Of a stretch of DNA of 9,197 nucleotides, positions 6,335 to 9,197 are shown piece by piece; position 1 is the first letter of the stretch, and the number at the start of each line of letters is the position of its first letter. Source of the stretch: Treponema sp. (lineage in GTDB: Bacteria; Spirochaetota; Spirochaetia; Treponematales; Breznakiellaceae); contig JAIRSD010000265.1 of the NCBI GenBank assembly GCA_031255615.1, forward strand, positions 1 through 9,197. The letters are read 5' to 3'. A program made the translations under genes and the position numbers. A model generated the notes under the pieces. The model saw only the letters and a list, made by a program, of their open reading frames with translations, was not told the DNA's origin and did not search any database.

Positions 6335-6937
6335 ATGGAATTTGTCATAGCCCCGGAAGAAAGGCGCGTCCTCCTGGCCGATGCCCGGGAGAGCATCGCC
6401 GCCAGGCTGGAAGGCCGCCGGGCCGCGTACCCGCGGGAAGCGGCGGAGCGGGGCGGCTCCGGGGAATCTGTCCTGGACGCACTCTGCGGCGCCTTTGTGA
6501 CCCTGCATATTGACGGCCCGGGGGGAAGGAAGCTCCGGGGCTGCATCGGCAGTATGACGGCGGCCCGGCCCCTGGAGGCTACCGTCCGGGCCATGGCCCA
6601 GGAAGCCGCCTTTGGGGACCCCCGGTTCCCGCCCCTTTCGGCGGCGGAATTTCCCCGCTGTTCCATCGAGATCTCCGTCCTTTCCCCTATGGAACCCTGC
6701 GCCGATCCCCGGTCGGTGCGGGTGGGGGTCCACGGCCTCTACCTGAGCTGCCGGGGCCGGACCGGGGTGCTGCTCCCCCAGGTGCCGGTGGAGCAGGGCT
6801 GGAATCTAGATGAATACCTGGACTACATCTGCGTAAAGGCGGGGCTTCCCCCCCGTTCCTACGAATCCCCCGGGGCCCGGCTTTTTACCTTTACCGCGGA
6901 GGTCTTTGGGGAGGAGGAGCCGCCGGGGGCAGTCTGA
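6335..6937 (+). CDS. AMMECR1-domain protein (AmmeMemoRadiSam system protein A-like)
   Basis: This 200-residue protein covers a single AMMECR1 domain end to end. Family landmarks are AFVTLHI (53-59), LRGCIGS (67-73, the family's most conserved patch), AAFGDPRFPPLS (91-102), IEISVLSP (111-118) and LLPQVPVEQGW followed by YLDYICVKAGLP (146-172). The biochemical role of the family is not settled. In many genomes it sits with Memo-like and radical-SAM genes, but neither is present here. An upstream in-frame ATG at 6251 would add 28 residues of low-complexity, non-homologous sequence that overlaps the terminator and promoter region, so ATG 6335 is chosen. No ribosome site precedes it; the candidate -10 suggests a leaderless mRNA. 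Its function in this context is unclear and it is probably its own transcription unit. Confidence 0.9.
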   Translation: MEFVIAPEERRVLLADARESIAARLEGRRAAYPREAAERGGSGESVLDALCGAFVTLHIDGPGGRKLRGCIGSMTAARPLEATVRAMAQEAAFGDPRFPPLSAAEFPRCSIEISVLSPMEPCADPRSVRVGVHGLYLSCRGRTGVLLPQVPVEQGWNLDEYLDYICVKAGLPPRSYESPGARLFTFTAEVFGEEEPPGAV

Positions 6938-7092
6938 ACCAAAAGGCTGCGCCTTTTGGTTTACGGAGTTTCGCGGAGCGAAACTCCCCCTTTCCCCCGG
7001 CGGGCCGGCAGGATGCCGGCTGTTTCTATTCCCTGGGGTTTTGCGGAGCAAAACCCCAGGCTCAAAAACGGCATGGATGCCGTTTTTGAGCC
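6935..7092. repeat. Array of five perfect short-loop hairpins
   Basis: Five hairpins follow one another. H1: AACCAAAAGGC 6937-6947, loop TGC, 3' arm 6951-6961, extending to 6935-6963 with one G·T pair and so including the AMMECR1 stop codon. H2: GGAGTTTCGC 6965-6974, loop GGA, 3' arm 6978-6987. H3: GCCGGCA 7004-7010, loop GGA, 3' arm 7014-7020. H4: CCTGGGGTTTTGC 7032-7044, loop GGA, 3' arm 7048-7060. H5: GGCTCAAAAACGGCA 7059-7073, loop TGGA, 3' arm 7078-7092. Arms of different hairpins share no sequence, yet every stem is perfect over 7-15 bp. No T tract follows them, so most are not classic terminators. H5 abuts the left box of repeat copy 2, and H4 and H5 overlap by 2 nt. No gene is seen in 6938-7267. 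Confidence 0.9.
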
Positions 7093-7201
7093 GCGCAAGG
7101 GATAGGAGGGGTGCGGAGCAGCCACGCCGCAGGCGGGGCCGGAGGCGAAGCCGGAGCCCCGGATAGCCCGGTTTTTTTGCGGAGCAAAAAAATGCGCCCA
7201 A
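7091..7201 (+). repeat. Structured interspersed repeat, copy 2
   Basis: Left box 7091-7108 and right box 7160-7201 are identical to those of copy 1 (93-110 and 143-184). The insert here is 51 nt (7109-7159), unrelated to that of copy 1, and itself made of small hairpins: TGC-GGA-GCA (7112-7120), CGCC-GCA-GGCG (7125-7135) and an imperfect GGGGC...GCCCC stem capped by GGC-GAA-GCC (7136-7160). The outer pairing GCGCA (7093-7097) with TGCGC (7193-7197) and the seven-T/GGA-loop/seven-A arm (7172-7192) are preserved. It ends 66 bp before the response-regulator gene. It could be a mobile repeat, a structured RNA or a terminator; the sequence alone does not decide. Confidence 0.88.
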
Positions 7202-7267
7202 TACAGAATCGTTATGGCTTCAGCAAAACTACAGATTGCCGTGGTATCCTGATCGGGGAGGCGCGGA

Positions 7268-7951
7268 ATGGGCGTCAAAATTCTCGTGGTGGAAGACGAT
7301 GAACATATCGGGAAGGCGGTGAGGGCTTTTCTGCGGGATGCGGGATACCTGGTCGAATTATGCGCCGACGGAAACAGGGCCCATGAAAGGATCCACGAGG
7401 ACCAGTACCGGCTTATCATATTGGATATTATGCTGCCGGGTATGGACGGTCAGGAGCTGCTCAGGGAGCTGCGGAAGCTGACCGATGCGCCGGTGCTGAT
7501 GATGACCGCCCTGTCCGGGGATGTTCACGAGGTGAACGCCTTTGACAATCTGGCGGACGATTATATCACCAAGCCCTTTTCCATGCTGGTCCTCCTCAAG
7601 CGGGTGGAGGCCCTGCTGCGCCGCGCCGGGGCTTTGCGGAACGAGCTGCGGATTGGCCGGCTGGTCCTGTATCCCGCTTTGTACAAGGCCTGCTGGGGGG
7701 AACAGGAACTGCCCCTTACCCTCCGGGAATTTGAGATTCTCCTGCTGCTGGCGCGGAATGAACATGCCGTGATTTCCCACGACAAAATTCTGACAAATAT
7801 TTGGGGCTACGATTACTACGGGAACGAAGGGACGCTGCATACCCACATTAAAAATCTTCGGGGGAAGCTGCCGGTGAATATTATCAGGACGGTCCGGGGG
7901 GTGGGTTATCTGCTGGAGGGGCCGCCGGAAAGGGAGGGGGAGAGCCGGTGA
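7268..7951 (+). CDS. OmpR/PhoB-type DNA-binding response regulator
   Basis: This 227-residue cytoplasmic transcription factor is controlled by phosphorylation from the kinase encoded downstream. The receiver domain (about 3-117) has the acidic pocket EDD (9-11), phospho-acceptor Asp53 in LDIMLPGMDG, Thr80 and Lys102 in TKPF. The winged-helix output domain (about 125-217) has PLTLREFEILLLLARN, a VISHDKILTNIWG segment and the terminal IRTVRGVGYLL signature. In the receiver, AFDNLADDY stands where most relatives have a GxxxGADDY-like stretch. ATG 7268 follows GGGGAGG (7255-7261) at 6 nt. Its end overlaps the kinase start (GTGA), so the two are translationally coupled. Targets are unknown; the pair most resembles VanR/VanS-class systems in architecture. 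Confidence 0.95.
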   Translation: MGVKILVVEDDEHIGKAVRAFLRDAGYLVELCADGNRAHERIHEDQYRLIILDIMLPGMDGQELLRELRKLTDAPVLMMTALSGDVHEVNAFDNLADDYITKPFSMLVLLKRVEALLRRAGALRNELRIGRLVLYPALYKACWGEQELPLTLREFEILLLLARNEHAVISHDKILTNIWGYDYYGNEGTLHTHIKNLRGKLPVNIIRTVRGVGYLLEGPPEREGESR

Positions 7952-9197
7952 AAAAAAACCCTTCGAAAAAACGGGGCATTTTTATCAAGGTTTTTTCCTA
8001 TACGCTGCTCTTTGTCTTTTTGATGATCGCGGTGGCCGCGGTTTTTTTCGCGGGGCAGTTCCTGTCTTTTTACCGGCGGGATCAAAGCGAACAGCTTTCC
8101 TGGGCGTTTCAGCCGATTTTGGGACTCATCGAAGGGAAAACCCCCGAGGAAATCGCCGCCATCGCCCAGGATTTTCACGAAAAAAATCAGAGTTTTTCTT
8201 TTATCATCGAAGACGAGGGGGGCAACGTCTTGTATTCAACCTTTCCGCCGCCCTCTTCCCTTCCTTTTCCGCCGGATGCCCGGAATCCCGGCGCCCCCCG
8301 GCGGGGCTTTCAGATGCGATTCAGGATGGACCGGCGGGGCGATATGCTGCGGGTGACCGCCGATTCGATCCTGGCCTCAAGAATTTTCCGGCCCCTTATT
8401 AAAAGAAGCCTTTTGGCCCTGGCCGTCATGCTTGCCCTGTGCATCCTGGGGGCGGCGTTCTTTGCCCGGACACTGACCCGGCCCATCATGCGCCTGGCCT
8501 CGGATACGAAACGGATGTCCGCCCTGGAGGACATCCCCGCCCCCTCCCCCCGGAATGACGAAATTGGACAGCTTGCCCAGGATATTTACACGATGTACGG
8601 CGCCCTCAAGCGGACCATCGCCGAATTGGAACAGGAAGTCGAGCGGGAGCGGGCCATGGAGGACAACCAGCGGGCGTTTTTTTCCGCCGCCTCCCACGAG
8701 CTTAAAACCCCCATCGCCGCCGCCGGCGCCCTGGTGGAGGGGATGCTGGCGAATATCGGGGAGTACCGGGATCACCGGAAGTACCTGCGGGAATGTCTGC
8801 GGATGCTGAAGGCCCAGAACCGGCTGGTGTCGGAAATACTGGAAATCGTCAACCTTGCGAAGGGCCGGCGGGAGCCGTTTTTTGAGACCCTCGACCTTGC
8901 GGAACTGCTGGCCGCCCTGATTGACGAATACGGACCCATCGCTGAACAGCGGGGGCAGCGGATTCTGAACCGGACGGGAAAAACGCCGGTCCGGGCGGAT
9001 CGCAAGCTGCTGGGGCAGGCCCTTTCCAATGTACTGGCCAACGCCCTGCAAAACAGCCCCGGCGGGGAATCCCTCCAACTCTGGACCGCGCCGAACCAGG
9101 CCGCGCCGGGAAACATACGCCTCAACATATTCAACCCGAAAGCCCATATCGAGGAAGAAGCCCTGGCCCACCTTTTTGAACCCTTCTACCGCCGGGA
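7948..9197 (+). CDS. Sensor histidine kinase, 3' end beyond window (partial)
   Basis: An open frame of 416 codons runs to the window edge without a stop. GTG 7948 overlaps the regulator stop, with GGAGGGGGAG just upstream inside that gene. The order is TM1 (about 14-36), an extracytoplasmic sensor region of about 110 residues, TM2 (about 155-172), a HAMP linker (about 173-227) with TRPIMRL and DEIGQL, a HisKA domain with SHELKTPI and phospho-acceptor His250, then the ATPase domain. The latter shows the N-box NVLANALQNSP (361-371) and the F-box LFEPFYRR (409-416). The usual DxGxG box is replaced by FNPKAHIEEEAL, as in VanS-like kinases that carry N-x-x at this place. Little more than the last ATP-binding motifs should be missing. 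Eight A (7951-7958) directly follow the start codon. The signal sensed is unknown. Confidence 0.93.
   Translation, partial: MKKNPSKKRGIFIKVFSYTLLFVFLMIAVAAVFFAGQFLSFYRRDQSEQLSWAFQPILGLIEGKTPEEIAAIAQDFHEKNQSFSFIIEDEGGNVLYSTFPPPSSLPFPPDARNPGAPRRGFQMRFRMDRRGDMLRVTADSILASRIFRPLIKRSLLALAVMLALCILGAAFFARTLTRPIMRLASDTKRMSALEDIPAPSPRNDEIGQLAQDIYTMYGALKRTIAELEQEVERERAMEDNQRAFFSAASHELKTPIAAAGALVEGMLANIGEYRDHRKYLRECLRMLKAQNRLVSEILEIVNLAKGRREPFFETLDLAELLAALIDEYGPIAEQRGQRILNRTGKTPVRADRKLLGQALSNVLANALQNSPGGESLQLWTAPNQAAPGNIRLNIFNPKAHIEEEALAHLFEPFYRR

Noticed and set aside
6935..7201. CRISPR array
   Set aside because: The units are foldback hairpins of different sequence, not identical repeats separated by unique spacers, and no cas gene is present.

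Overview
This window carries seven protein-coding genes, all on the + strand, in an arginine-CGG-rich, GC-rich genome. The dense perfect mini-hairpins between genes, the mixture of ATG and GTG starts with strong GGAG-type ribosome sites, and the gene families together suggest a spirochaete, most likely a Treponema-like gut (termite-type) treponeme. That assignment is an inference from general appearance and remembered style; no marker gene is present.

Layout. Bases 1-279 are non-coding: C9 and G9 homopolymer runs, then copy 1 of a structured repeat (93-184), then weak dyads. From 280 to 3828 lies a complete carbohydrate ABC importer of the ribose/galactose class: substrate-binding protein, double-domain ATPase, permease. 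A strong intrinsic terminator (3870-3903) and two overlapping palindromes separate it from a Gfo/Idh/MocA dehydrogenase gene (3970-5172) and a LacI-family regulator (5235-6242). After a weaker terminator comes a stand-alone AMMECR1-domain gene (6335-6937) that looks leaderless. Then about 330 bases hold an array of perfect hairpins that runs into copy 2 of the structured repeat (7091-7201). The window ends with an OmpR-type response regulator (7268-7951) and the translationally coupled start of its sensor kinase (7948 to beyond the edge).

How the genes fit together. The importer should bring in a sugar or polyol, the dehydrogenase would oxidise or isomerise it (or a derivative) with a nicotinamide cofactor, and the LacI-type protein is the obvious local regulator. 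The dyads in front of the dehydrogenase gene and in front of the lacI-type gene are the best operator candidates. The substrate cannot be read from the sequence. The two-component pair is probably an independent module whose targets lie outside the window.

The least ordinary feature is the repeat family. Two copies share an identical 18-bp left box and an identical 42-bp right box. They differ only by unrelated hairpin-forming inserts at one internal point, and both lie shortly upstream of, and in the same orientation as, a gene or operon start. Nearly all the hairpins have short loops of the GNA type (GGA, GCA, GAA) on one strand, with arms that differ in sequence but are perfectly complementary.
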